NCBI GenBank assembly: GCA_026075535.2
Contig: AP026542.1
Location: 7,130,001 to 7,194,000 of the forward strand
DNA from: Tricholoma matsutake
Taxonomy: Eukaryota > Basidiomycota > Agaricomycetes > Agaricales > Tricholomataceae
DNA: 64,000 nucleotides
Direction: 5' to 3'
Positions 1 to 10,904 of the stretch are shown here, piece after piece (position 1 is the stretch's first letter; each line of letters starts with the position of its first letter). Below the pieces are notes generated by a model. That model was not told the DNA's origin and made no database searches. It saw nothing but the letters and a program-made list of their open reading frames with translations. The position numbers were made by a program, and so were the translations under genes.

Positions 1-1200
1 GTGGCCAGAAGCCGTGATGAGAAGGGATTTCCACCAGTCCTTCGCATCCGCTGTTCCGCCATGGAAAGGCCAGTCGAGTAAGTTTTAATATCAGCTATCA
101 GAGCGACAGCCAAGACTTTTGTCCATCCCCAACCCTTAGCAATACGAGCCGCAATGCAATATGCATCATCAAGTTTGCGAGAGTGTACTGCTGTAGAAAT
201 AGCTAGTTTTTGGCAGAGTGGATGGAGGAATAAAGCCAACCAGTGAAGATCTGTGTTCATTGTGTGGAATTGCATGTTAACAACACAGCGAGCATGACCA
301 AGAAAGTCAAGATCATCCCCATCAACTGGTTTAAGATGTATAAGCTCTCGGTGGGCCCAAATGAGTTGTAACATGCAGTCGGCAAGTGTCGCATCCTGTG
401 CTTCGACATCGCCAATTACATCAATGAGTGGCTTGCAGATACGGATCAGCTGGTCTGTCAAACACCAGCAATTGATATCGAACACTGTTGCAACAACATC
501 CTTTGCAACTGGTGTTAGCCCACGAACAGATCTCTGGGCATCGTCACGCATGCAAAGTTCCATTAACACGGCTTTATGTTCACGCACACTCATCGCCTGT
601 AAAACCAGTGCATAGAAGCGCGATTCCGTGTTTGTCTTCAATGCACAAGTGATCTTCTTGGTTTTTGCAACATCATCCAAGTGACCGCCCCAATAATGTG
701 ATGATCTAAAAAAGGATACAATGCATGTATTCTTTGTGATCATGGTCTTGATCGCAGGATATGCAACAATTTTCCCAACAATGGTGTTGATGCCATGCAT
801 GAAGCATGCAAGTGGCTAGGCTTCATGTGAGTTTACTTGTCTGATTGAATGGGCCCCGGATAGTGATCACGTACAAGAATCCACGGATATTTTTCTATCC
901 AGATGCGATGGAAGGCCCACATGGTTGTTGGGTTGTCTGTGCATACAGCTATAACTGCAGTGGCATTTACACCCTTTCTTTGAAGAGATCCATCTGATAC
1001 CTTGACTAGATTCTCTGCAGTAGCTCGCCTACCCGTCATTTCCTGCAGACCCAAAACAACAGGGTGCACAGCAACTTTGGCAAGAATACTACCATAGACA
1101 CTCCTCCACATTGCATCATCCCATCCATCGAGCAGAAAGGTCATGTTATTCCTTCCCTTCAGCCTCTCAAGGTCTTCTAGGATTACACATTGTTCCTCTG
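1..1200 (-). pseudogene. hAT transposase, catalytic part, partial at window edge
   Basis: This continues the gene across A1: after removing one CTCTG target duplication, LPAE is followed in frame by EQCVILEDLERLKGRNN. Catalytic-domain signatures follow: DGW (first Asp, about 1120), TDNPTTM (second Asp, about 930), and SSHYWGG (about 690). An intron at 816-874 joins KYPWIL to PLACFMHG. The frame stays open to about base 70, where a one-base loss shifts it. The correct family motif, ADAKDWWKSL, resumes in the next frame to base 1. The last catalytic Glu and the dimerisation tail lie outside the window. Interrupted and frameshifted, so inactive. Confidence 0.82.
816..874 (-). other. Intron 2 of hAT transposase
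   Basis: 59 nt on the minus strand, donor GTACGT, branch-like CTCAC, acceptor CCTAG. Splicing removes two in-frame stops and rebuilds the conserved stretch around ACFMHGINT. Confidence 0.8.
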
Positions 1201-1626
1201 TGTAAGGGGACTAGGGGGGTGCCCTGTGTGTTTTTCCTATTTTTTATGTTCGTCCTATATTTTTCCCCACCTCATTTCCTTCTATTCTTCATTTTCTATG
1301 ATTTTTCTGGATTTTATTACTAATTTTCCCTTGCTATCATGTTTGTACATGTTGACACTTGTATATTTAGAGGTGGAGTACCCCTTCTGACACATACCCC
1401 TTGGTATGATGTCATTTGGCAGCCTTGATCCGCCTATCTCCGCCTTTTTCTATTTTTAGGTTATATTTGATTTTTGTCATCTTCACATATACTGGGCATC
1501 AGCAAGGGGATCCTTAGAGTTTTCTCTTCGGATTTCCCTTTGCTAGGTGTGTCCCCAATGCCTGTATTATGTAGTATAATTTTAACTTCGGATTTCCCTT
1601 TGCTAGAGGCTTAGGTTGCCCTTATA
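1201..1626 (+). repeat. 5' LTR of Gypsy A1
   Basis: Starts TGTAAGGGGACTAGG and ends CCCTTATA, so it is TG...TA rather than TG...CA. Boundaries are set by the target duplications of A1, A2 and the solo LTR. Confidence 0.93.
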
Positions 1627-1792
1627 GTAGAAAACTCTCCCCTAAGGCCTGAAAATCACGAACACACTGCCCAAGATAGGCAGGTACGGACTGGACGACA
1701 CTTCCCAAAGCTCCACAGAGTCCCTACACACCGTTCCAGATAATCTTGCCTTTATTACACCGCCATTTTTGCCAAACGTGCTCCCTAGCAAC

Positions 1793-2911
1793 ATGGACGC
1801 ATCAGAATGCTTCGATGCGCTTGAAAGCGATGTTTCCGGAATGCACGCGCAAATTGACTCGCTTAAATCTACGATCGAAAACTTTGTTAGGACCCTCCAG
1901 GCTAACCCTACAACCAATAGTTCCCCCTTTACGACTCCAAGTGCACCCAACAACGATGTTTTGCCAAACACGTCCACTAAGGAACGTGCCCAGATCAAAC
2001 CATCCCCCCCCACTGAATTTAATGGTGCACATGCACAGGGATGTGCATTCCTTAATTCCTGTGAGTTATACATTAGTCTCCAGTTGCATCAATTTGTCGA
2101 TGAGGCTGCAAAAATTTATTGGGCCTTCACATACATGAAATCTGAACGCACCTATCTCTATGTGGACCGTATCCTATGTCAAACTAAAGAACTCGGTTCC
2201 CTACCTTTCTCCACTTGGGGTGACTTTCAAGCTGAGTTCGTACACCACTTCTGCCCCCTCAATGAATGCCACCGAGCAGTGACACAACTTGAGTCATCCG
2301 CTTACCACCAGGGACGTCGATCTGTGGATGACTATATCGATGAGTTCAAGGATTTGGTGGACATGGCAGGATATGGGAGTGGGTTACCAGTGGTGGTGAA
2401 GTTCCGACGGGGGCTCAACCAAGAAATTCAGGACCAGATTGCACAGATGTTGGAAGGGCGCCCAGCGGACGATGATATCCTTGCTTGGTATGAAGCTGCT
2501 TTACTCTGTGACGAGAACCGACTCACAAATGCAGCGTTTAATGCTGCATTCCATGCTCCAACTACCACTCATATGCCCTACACCTTCAATCGAAGCCTCC
2601 CCCGCCCTAACCCCATTCCTGTTCGTCAAACTCCCACACCAGCCGTCAATGTCCCAGTACCAATGGATGTTGATGCAGCCCGCAGCTGTGCATGTAAGTT
2701 GGATCTCTGCTACTGTTGTGGGGAACCTGGACACAGGGCTGGAGCGTGTCCCCATCATCAGGATATCCACATGCTCACCCCCGAGGGACGAGATGAACTC
2801 CTGCAAGATTTGTTGGCGCTTGTAGATGTTGAGGAAGCGAAGGATCAAGTTGCAGAGGAGATTAAGTGGGAAGTTGTAGAGGAGCAGGATTTTCCTATTT
2901 GCAGCAAGTGA
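1793..2911 (+). CDS. Gag polyprotein of Gypsy A1 (nucleocapsid)
   Basis: An open frame of 372 codons from the first ATG after the LTR. An N-terminal coiled-coil-like part (residues 1-60) is followed by a retrotransposon gag domain around residues 90-200 (WGDFQAEFV...F). A zinc knuckle CYCCGEPGHRAGAC lies near residue 310 (CX2CX4HX4C). The product packages element RNA in cytoplasmic particles. It is the only A-family gag here without an internal stop. The same frame is open upstream of this ATG to a non-ATG codon at 1769. Protease coding follows in a shifted frame. Confidence 0.88.
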   Translation: MDASECFDALESDVSGMHAQIDSLKSTIENFVRTLQANPTTNSSPFTTPSAPNNDVLPNTSTKERAQIKPSPPTEFNGAHAQGCAFLNSCELYISLQLHQFVDEAAKIYWAFTYMKSERTYLYVDRILCQTKELGSLPFSTWGDFQAEFVHHFCPLNECHRAVTQLESSAYHQGRRSVDDYIDEFKDLVDMAGYGSGLPVVVKFRRGLNQEIQDQIAQMLEGRPADDDILAWYEAALLCDENRLTNAAFNAAFHAPTTTHMPYTFNRSLPRPNPIPVRQTPTPAVNVPVPMDVDAARSCACKLDLCYCCGEPGHRAGACPHHQDIHMLTPEGRDELLQDLLALVDVEEAKDQVAEEIKWEVVEEQDFPICSK

Positions 2912-5475
2912 ATTGTATGCCCTCACTGCCTGTCCATAACCACTTTGAAGTCTTGTCAGTTGAATCCCCAGAGAATGAATCCATTTCTGTGACTGCTGCT
3001 CTCCTCTCTGACCCTTCGAAGTTGGCTAAAGATGTACCTGCTCTCCCCATCTCTCCTTCTACTCCATGTCCCAAAATTAAATCATGGGAGCGTAAACTAC
3101 CATGCAAGTATATTGTGGCATCCACTCCCTCTGCACATTCCTTAAACCTAGCCATCGAACTGCAGACGACCGACACTGGACAGATACTCAGTGTCTCTGC
3201 ACTCCTGGACTCTGGTGCAACTGGTCTCTTCATCGATTCCCATCTGGTACAACAACATCACCTAAATACTCGCTCACTCTCACGTCCGATACCTGTATAT
3301 AACTTGGATGGATCCCCAAAATGAAGCTGGTGCCATCCGAGAGGTTGCAGACCTGGTTCTCCGTTACAAAGATCATAGTGAGTGTACCCTTTTTGCTGTC
3401 ACTCAATTAGGAAAGCAAAAGGTGATTTGGGATATCCATGGCTTTGAGACCATAACCCAGAGGTCGACTGGCATACCGGGGAGGTTACCATGAGCCGATG
3501 TGCATCCTGCTGTTGGACGTGTTTCACAGAAGCCAGGCAAGAACGTCGTGGACAGAAGGTGGCGATACGATGTACTCAGAAGTGTCATGCTGGACCCCTG
3601 CCTATACCTGAAGTGGAATTGGAAGGGGTTCCTGATCTAATGCCGGACTCGGATGATGATGATGAGGACCCAGAGGAAGTGGAGGAGGGTGATCGGATCT
3701 TCTACACTGCGATTCGCTCATCACATGAGGTGTGTGCCACATTGAACATATCCCAATGCCTCGCCGAGGCCTTCCACAAAAACAACACTGCTAAATCCTC
3801 TACTAACTCCTTACTCCCTCATCTCCATGAGTTTGAAGATGTGTTCTCCAAGGAGTCATTTGACTCTCTTCCTGCGCGCAAGCCATGGGATCACGCGATC
3901 AAACTCACCCCCGGTGCAACCCCTTCATCCTGCAAGGTCTATCCTCTCTCTCTGGAAGAACAATGGCAGCTTGACCAGTTCATCGATGAGCACCTGGCCT
4001 CTGGACGTATTCGACCATTGAAGTCACCCATGGCCTCTCCCTTTTTCTTTGTCAAGAAGAAGGATGGCTCAGTTTGACCGGTTCAAGACTACAGAAGGCT
4101 CAACAACATCACGGTCAAAAATCGCTACCCACTACCCCTCATCTCTGAACTCGTAAACCAGCTCCGTGGAGCCCGATACTTCACCAAGCTCGATGTCCGT
4201 TGGGGCTATAATAATGTGAGGATAAAGGAGGGAGATGAGTGGAAGGCAGCCTTTCATACCAACCGTGGTCTTTTTGAACCGCTTGTCATGTTCTTTGGCC
4301 TTACTAATAGCCCTGCCACCTTTCAGACCATGATGAATGACATCTTCCACGACCTCATCCTCAAAGGCGTTGTCTGCATCTATCTCGACGACATCCTCAT
4401 CTTCACTCGCACAGTTGAAGAGCACCATCGCATCACACGCCTCGTCCTAGAGCAACTTTGACAGTACAAACTCTACCTTTGTCAGGACAAATGCGAGTTC
4501 GAAAAGACCAAGATCGAGTACCTTGGCCTGATTATCTTGGAGGGTCAGGTGGAGATGGATCCTATCAAGGTGAATGGGGTCACAGCTTGGCCGACGCCCA
4601 CGAACAAGAAGTAGGTGCAGTCTTTCCTGGGCTTCATCAATTTCTATTGGTGTTTTATCAAGGATTTCTCACATCATGCACGACCACTGTTTGACTTGAC
4701 AGGAAAGGAGGCATGGAGGTGGGATAATGCACAACAGGAGGCATTCGAAAAGCTTAAGGAGATGGTCACTTCCGCTCTGATCCTTACCTTTGCTGACGAT
4801 TCGCGTCCTTTTCGTGTAGAAGCCGACAGTTCTGACTTTGCAACGGGCGCCGTGTTGTCTCAGCAGTTTCCGGAGGACCAGAAGTGGCATCCTGTTGCAT
4901 TCTACTCCAAAAGCCTTAGTGCTGTAGAGCAAAACTATGAGATCCATGACAAGGAGATGTTGGCGATAATGCGTGCGCTTGAGGAGTGGTGACACTTCCT
5001 CGAGGGTGCCCAACACAAGGTGGAAATTTGGATGGATCACAAGAATCTCAAGTACTTCATGACGGCCAAGAAATTGAACCATCATCAAGCTCGTTGGTCC
5101 CTGTATCTATCTAGATTCGACTTCTCCTTGCACCACCGTCCAGGTTGCAGCATGGGGAAGACTGATGCCCTACCAAGGTTCCTCGTTGCAAGCCTATTGG
5201 TGAGCTACACCCTCTTCCTGTTCCAGAGAGTCATTGGGATGTCATCAGCGTCGACTTTGTGGTGGAATTGCCAGAGTCAAACAGGTTCGATGCGGTGATG
5301 TGCACAGTTGACTCAGTGGGAAAACGCGCTCACTTCATTCCCACTCACACCACTGTCAGTGCCCTAGGTGCCGCTCGACTCTACCTCCACCACGTGTGGA
5401 AATTACATGGACTTCCTGGTGCCTTCCTCTGTAAATGCCCCTCGGTTAATCAAGGAATTCCACCGATGGCACACT
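2912..5475 (+). pseudogene. Gypsy A1 pol remnant (protease, RT, RNase H, integrase scraps)
   Basis: Aspartic protease signature LLDSGATGLFID lies near 3206-3240. RT runs from about 3880 to 4620 and keeps the active site YLDD (about 4381-4392), the only A copy here to do so. RNase H follows (DSSDF near 4825; LSAVEQNYEIHDKEML near 4915-4960). Integrase is reduced to the first catalytic block ([10 protein letters not shown], about 5250) before a deletion. In-frame stops occur at about 4075 (TGA), 4459 (TGA), 4613 (TAG) and 4990 (TGA). The sister copies show CGA or GAG at these sites. Not functional. Confidence 0.85.
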
Positions 5476-5561
5476 GCTGCACCGCATCGCATTCAAGTCA
5501 TGGACTTTGGTCGTATGCGATTTCAAATGCATTGGGGCGATGCATCTTAGAGAGGGGGTAA

Positions 5562-5987
5562 TGTAAGGGGACTAGGGGGGTGCCCTGTGTGTTTTTTCTA
5601 TTTTTTATGTTCATCCTATATTTTTCCCCACCTCATTTCCTTCTATTCTTCATTTTCTATGATTTTTCTGGATTTTATTACTAATTTTCCCTTGCTATCA
5701 TGTTTGTACATGTTGACACTTTTATATTTAGAGGCAGAGTACCCCTTCCGACACATACACCTTGGTATGATGTCATTCGGCAGCCTTGATCTGCCTATCT
5801 CTGCCTTTTTCTATTTTTAGGTTATATTTGATTTTTGTCGTCTTCACATATACTGGGCATCAGCAAGGGGATCCTTAGAGTTTTCTCTTTGGATTTCCCT
5901 TTGCTAGGTGTGTCCCCAATGCCTGTATTATGTAGTATAATTTTAACTTCAGATTTCCCTTTGCTAGAGGCTTAGGTTGCCCTTATA
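5562..5987 (+). repeat. 3' LTR of Gypsy A1
   Basis: 426 bp, near-identical to the 5' LTR, preceded by a polypurine tract and followed by CTCTG, which resumes the hAT gene. Confidence 0.93.
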
Positions 5988-6600
5988 CTCTGCAGGAAGG
6001 TATCTCTCCATCAAAACATACCGTGATGCCGGATCATAAGATGGTCGGATGCCAAACACCCATTTAAGGAATAATGGGTTCTCAGATGCCTGGAAAGGGA
6101 TGTTGGCATGTATTAGAAATCTATGAAAGATGTAGGATCTGTTCATTATTGATTCAACTGTTGATTTCATACCTCAATAGCTGAATATTTGCCCTGTCAA
6201 CTTCATCTGGACTCATCGCCCGATCAAGGAATGCATCTAATCCTGATGTCTTCCCTTTCTTCATCACAACTACCTGTCCTGTGGGCCCTCTTGCCTTTTT
6301 CTGTGCTGGTCCTGGCCCAGGTGTGTCCTCATCATCAGAAACTTGTATGACTTCTATCCCTCCTTTCCACATGAGGAGTAAATGGGCCTCCCTGCATTCA
6401 TTTTCAGGCACATTTGGGCAACTATTGGCATCAGACAGGTGTTTTATACACCGTACATCACCATGTTCGATAAGTGGTGCAGTGGCTGGACAGTGATTAC
6501 ATCGCATATGCCACCGTCTAGACTTGGCACTCCTCTCTCCTGTCTTTGTGAAGTGTAGAGACACAAATACATCAGGGAGATGGCCTCCTTTGTTGTTCAT
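5988..6600 (-). pseudogene. hAT transposase, 5' exons with BED-type zinc finger
   Basis: The ATG at 6600 opens exon 1 (6600-6173), a BED-like zinc finger with CNHC followed by a downstream His/Cys pair, then an acidic and basic linker. A 52-nt intron (6172-6121, GTATGA...CATAG) joins QLLR to FLIHANIPF, restoring the usual fungal hAT motif LLRF.hanIPF. Exon 2 continues to the LPAE codons at 5988, where Gypsy A1 begins. The protein binds the transposon ends in the nucleus; the BED finger is the likely DNA-binding part. No stop occurs in the two exons, so the gene was intact here when A1 landed. Similarity to the family is from memory of conserved motifs. Confidence 0.8.
6121..6172 (-). other. 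Intron 1 of hAT transposase
   Basis: 52 nt, donor GTATGA, acceptor CATAG on the minus strand. Removing it joins two frames into LLR-FLIHANIPF without a stop. The length is typical of agaricomycete introns. Confidence 0.75.
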
Positions 6601-6924
6601 AGTAGTGTAGAGAAAATAATGTATTTGATGTACTAAAATTCTACTGCACGCGTTGGTTCATAATGGTGCCTCAAATATATGCTCACCACCACTCGCCACC
6701 CCAATTTGGAATTTTTTGATTGCCAGTGGTGATTGCCACCTGGCACAACCTGGCAAGGCAAGGTGGCAAGGCTGTGCCAACAACACTAATTACACCCTCC
6801 CCTCTGAAAAAATGAAAAAAAATTCTACCAAGGTATTGTAAAAACTGCTCATCGGGTGCGTTAAAAACCTGGTGGGAAAAGCTACCGGTGGCAGGGACAT
6901 GAAGAAGTTGAAAAGAACAACCAA

Positions 6925-8256
6925 CCCTCAACCTAATCCTGCCTGCCAGTCATCCAATGCAGCATTGTCCATGAGTTCCACACCTGGGAGCCAAGTGTCA
7001 TCGCCAGGCCCATAGCCCAGCCATCTTACCAGGTATTGCATACCTCGGCCTCACTTGTGTGCATCAATGATCTTCTTGATGTAGAATTCTTCGGTGCCAT
7101 CCTCAGTGATGATTGTGCCAGGTCTCACCAGGTCTCTGCTCAGGAACAGTGCACAGTCATTTTCATTGTAAGGCATGACTTTACTTGTGTGGAAGGTAGG
7201 GAACCTCTTTGACGATCGTGGAAAGTCCAATGTGATTGTCGATTTCTCCTTGTTCACATCCACAATGTAGTAGGGCCCCTCAAACCTAGGCATAAATTTA
7301 GCAACCTGTTTCTCACCTTTGGCTGTGTATTCCCGGCGTCTGTTCTCAGTCGACAGCATAACTCTATCCCTGATGTCCAATTCCAGGTCAGGTCCCCGTG
7401 AAGCATTTGCAAACACCACCTGTGTGACCTTTGCCTTCAACAGGTTATCCTGCGCTTTGCAGACATCAAGGTGCAAATGAGTGACAAGTTTGTGGGCCTG
7501 GACACCTTCCTCTGTCTCAACCAAAATGGGAGATATGAGTGGGGGAACCAGTCTAGGACTCTGCTCCATCCTCAGTTGGAAAGGGGAGAATCCTGTCAAT
7601 TTGTTGGCAGTATTCATCAGGTCAAAGTGCATGCGAGGCAGAGCACAAGCCCATCCCTTTTAATTGCAAGCAACATGATATTATAGGGCTTGGTTAACTG
7701 TTTTGTTGGACTGTTCACTTGCTCCATCAGTCTGAGGGTGGTAAGTAGATGACATTTTCAGTCTAATACCAGATAGTTTGTGTAACACACTCCAGAATTT
7801 TGATACAAATAGTTTGTCACAGTTGGACACAATCTTGAGTGGGAGTCCATTTTCACAATACCAATGGTCAAAGAAGACTTTGGCCAGTCGTTCAGCTGTT
7901 AGATCTGTGCATGTAGGGATAATCTGTATATCTGAGCCCAAATGGTCCATCATTGTGAGTATACAGTCAAAACCATTGTCTTCCAGCAGTAGCCCAATGA
8001 AGTCCAGTGCAACTGAATCTCCATGCTGATCAGGGATCGGAAGTGGGTGAAGCAGTCCTGCTGGCAGAGTTGTCCTGGATTTGTTGCACTGGCAATCTGC
8101 ACAGCTTGGCACATATGCCTGTTCAAGGTCACACCACATGTTAGGCCAGTAGTATGAATTTTGCAGTGAGCCATAAGACTTTTCAAATCCAAAATGTCCG
8201 AGAGTGTCGTGTGCAAGCCTGAATAGAGCCTCTCTCAACCCAGTCACGGATGGCAC
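6925..8256 (-). pseudogene. Integrase with C-terminal chromodomain, Gypsy B
   Basis: HHCC zinc finger (LAHDTLGHFG then CADCQC) about 8220-8090; core domain with ALDFIG (first Asp, about 8010). The second block reads SNCDKLF where SDRDKLF is usual, so the second catalytic Asp is now Asn. The third block keeps the Glu (TDGASEQSNKTV, about 7715). A stop ends this frame at 7681 and the GPY-like tail continues 7632-7051. After another TGA comes a chromodomain, GMQYLVRWLGYGPGDDTW (about 7040-6990). Chromodomains of this class target insertion to histone-marked chromatin. Confidence 0.82.
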
Positions 8257-8262
8257 TACCAG

Positions 8263-9891
8263 TCAATCACCAATAAACCAAAGGCCCTCTTTTTCCTGCA
8301 CCACTGGCATCCTAGGTGCAGCTGTCATCAGTCTCTTACACCAGGAATCCTTGAGATAACCATTGGTTATACTTTTCTTCAATTCTTGATCAGCTGCAAT
8401 TGTCAATGTAGCCATGACACTGTTGCAATCAGCCAGCAATGAGCTTGCCAAACAGCGGGTAGAGCACCACAGCGACACTCGAGATGCAGGCAAAACAATG
8501 TTTATGGAAGCCAGTTCATCATCATAGGGGCAGAACTTGTAAGGGGCACAGGCAGCTGTCAGCACAGTAGAACTGTCTGGAATGGCAATTGTAGGCAGGC
8601 AGGAGAGAGCATTGGCAACAGAGTTATCCTCTCCCTTGATGTACACAATTTTTGCGTCAAATTGTGACATGAATTCCATCCAGCGAGTTTGTCGGCGCAA
8701 CAAGTCATGCTGGGTATTGAAATTTTCCAGTGTTTTGTGATCAGTGAAAATAGGGAAAGCAGAACCAAAAAGATCAGCACACCATTTTTTCAATGTGTGG
8801 ATGATCACCAACATCTCGTTTTTGTGCACTGGATAATTTAGTTCCGCACCTTTGAATGTCATAGAGTTGAAAGCAATGGGATGCACAGATTCCCAGCTTT
8901 TGCCAAAGGAGAGCACTGCACCGGAGTGGAAATCACTAGCGTCAGTCATGACAAAGATTTTTCCTTCTGGGTTGGAGTGGTCAATAGTTGTCAGGCAGTC
9001 ATGACTCACCACAATGGATTTTATCATTTTGAACGTGAACTGATGCTCAGGACCCCAAGTAGGAAAGCTCTGGGTCACTTGCAACATAGTGAACGGTGTG
9101 AGAACTGAGGTATGCATCACCAGATTTGGTAAGAAAGAAGCCAGGTAGCGGACAAGCCCTAAGAATCGTCGAACATTGGTTGCACTCCAAGGTCTAGGCC
9201 AGTTCAAGATTTTCTCAACTTTGCTGTTATCAGGCTCGATACCAGACAGTGAGATGTGATGTCCCAAGAAATCAATAGAACCACAATACAGGTGTGTCTT
9301 CTTAGGGTTACAGAACAGCTTGGTGGCACAGAGGGCATTCAGAATCAGACGGACATTCTGGTGGTGCTCCTCGATAGTTTGCAACCAGACAGCAATGTTG
9401 TCCAGATACACATGGCATATTTTGCCAATGTATTCCTGAAGAGCCACAGCTACACAATGTTGGTGGATTGCAGGAGTGTTATGCAGACCCATCGGCATCA
9501 CCAACCATTCATAGAGTCCAAAAGGAGTCGACATGGCTGTAAGGTGCACATTGTCCAGGTGCATGCACATCTGAAAAAAACTGTCTGTCATGTCGATTGT
9601 TGCCCAGATTTTTCCTTTAACACAGTCATTCAGAATGTCGTTGACCCGGGGCAGTGGATGTGAATCAATGACAGTGTTAGCATTCAATTGATGGAAATCA
9701 TTCACCCACTGAGGGAGCACAGAAACATCTGCCTTGGGAATAATGAATGCTGGAGATGCCCACAATGATGAAGACAGTCGTATTCTCCCTGCATCCAGAT
9801 GTTTCTGCAACAAGGCTCCCCAAGCTTTGTGGAATTTGCGTGGGCACTGGTATACTCGTGTTTTTATGACTTGGTCAGCAGGTGGATCCAT
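8263..9891 (-). pseudogene. Reverse transcriptase and RNase H, Gypsy B
   Basis: A 542-codon open stretch. RT motifs in order: SPAFIIPKAD, WVNDFHQLN, IDMTDSFFQM, MPMGLHNTPA. The catalytic block reads VYLDNIAVW, so the second Asp of YLDD is Asn. Thumb motif NFLGH-like DFLGHHIS follows. RNase H begins about 9010 with VMTDASDFHSGAVLS and ends at ADALS-like VANALSCLP (about 8600). Upstream coding (to 10069) is one frame off. The intact length with a dead active site argues for recent loss. Confidence 0.85.
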
Positions 9892-10069
9892 GCAAGTACA
9901 TCTGTAGGTAAGTCATCAGCATGTGGTATCGGTTCGAACAGTTCATGGTACTTGGTTTTCAGTGTGTCTTCATGGTGCACCAGGTCAGCGAGGTGAGTTA
10001 ACACCTCAATGCAGGCGGTAACAGCAGTGGCCACATCAATTGGTTTAACAACATTGTAGGCAAGGAGAT

Positions 10070-10896
10070 TAGTGTTTGAAAGTCCGGTCCATAGGACCGC
10101 AAAAAGACCGACAACTGAACCGGACTGCAACTGGTCCTACATGGACCGTGGTTGTGGTCCTAGCTGGTTCAAAAGTGGTCTGGTTGTCAGTCCATCTCAT
10201 TTGTAGATTAGTAGTTGAACTGCAAAAGACTGGTCTAAACCGGTCTACAACTGGACCACTAGTCTATCCAAAATGCTTCAAGAAAAGGCAGAGCACCTCA
10301 GATCTCCTGTGTATTTTGTATGGATTATCACAGGAAAAACCTGTGAGTCAGGTTGCCATGACTGGCAGGTTCCTTTCCCATGATGACATACCCTGCAAGT
10401 CATGTCAACATGAGGCGTGGGGTGCTCATATCTGTAATAATGTGTTGAAAAGATACGATATTATTATAGATTTGAGCAACCTGCACCTCATGGTGACCTG
10501 ACTTGCAGGGTATGTCATTGCAGGAAAGGAACCCACCAGTCATGGCAACCTGACTCGTGGGTTTCTCACAATCAGGTTTCTCATTTCTGTAATAATTTGT
10601 TGAAAAGATATGAAATTATTACAGAAATGAGAAATTTGCGAGTCATGGTGACCTGACTCGCAGGTTATATCATTGTGGGAAAGGAACCCATGAGTCATGG
10701 TGACCTGACTCATGGGTTTTTCTGGATATAAGAAAAGACTGGGCAAAAGACTGGTTGCAACCGAACCAATGTGGACCAGTTGTAGTCGGTTCGGTTGCTG
10801 GTTGCTCTAAATTTGAAAAATGTATGGACTGGTCCGGTTCACGGTTGCCCCTTCTGGGGTCCAAAAAACCGGACCGGACTGGACTTTCAAACACTA
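10070..10896 (+). mobile_element. hAT-type MITE with internal fold-back
   Basis: 827 bp, ends TAGTGTTTGAAAGTCC and its inverse, flanked by a perfect 8-bp duplication AAGGAGAT (10062-10069 and 10897-10904). There is no transposase. The interior is built of nested inverted repeats: two stem-loops centred near 10460 and 10600 share GTTGAAAAGATA and TAATAAT, with arms such as GCAAGTCA/TGACTTGC. It interrupts the protease-RT region of Gypsy B; removing it with one TSD gives continuous B sequence. An autonomous partner is not seen here. Confidence 0.93.
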
Positions 10897-10904
10897 AAGG
10901 AGAT

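Larger units (their letters stand above)
1201..5987 (+). mobile_element. Ty3/Gypsy element A1 (LTR retrotransposon)
   Basis: 4787 bp with two 426-bp LTRs, bounded by the 5-bp target duplication CTCTG (1196-1200 and 5988-5992). Order is LTR, gag, protease, RT, RNase H, partial integrase, LTR. Compared with A2 (6047 bp) it lacks two internal blocks. About 460 bp is missing near 5177, between the RNase H end and the integrase zinc finger. About 820 bp is missing near 5432, from the integrase core to the chromodomain end. It therefore cannot encode integrase. A purine tract (AGAGAGGGGG) precedes the 3' LTR. Confidence 0.92.
1..6788 (-). mobile_element. hAT DNA transposon, partial, interrupted by Gypsy A1
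   Basis: A BED-finger hAT transposase runs on the minus strand from 6600 down to base 1 and leaves the window. Its right terminus appears to be 6788: read on the minus strand the end starts TAGTGTTGTTGGC and is followed by subterminal CTTGCC/TTGCCAGG repeats (about 6700-6775), which fits hAT termini. The flanking octamer ATTACACC (6789-6796) would be the target duplication, but its partner lies outside the window. The insertion is six bases into the 3' LTR of Gypsy B. Gypsy A1 later split the transposase gene at 1200/5988. Confidence 0.75.

Noticed and set aside
833..1144. Separate small gene
   Set aside because: It is the middle exon of the hAT transposase; the apparent end is a stop in the intron at 816-874.
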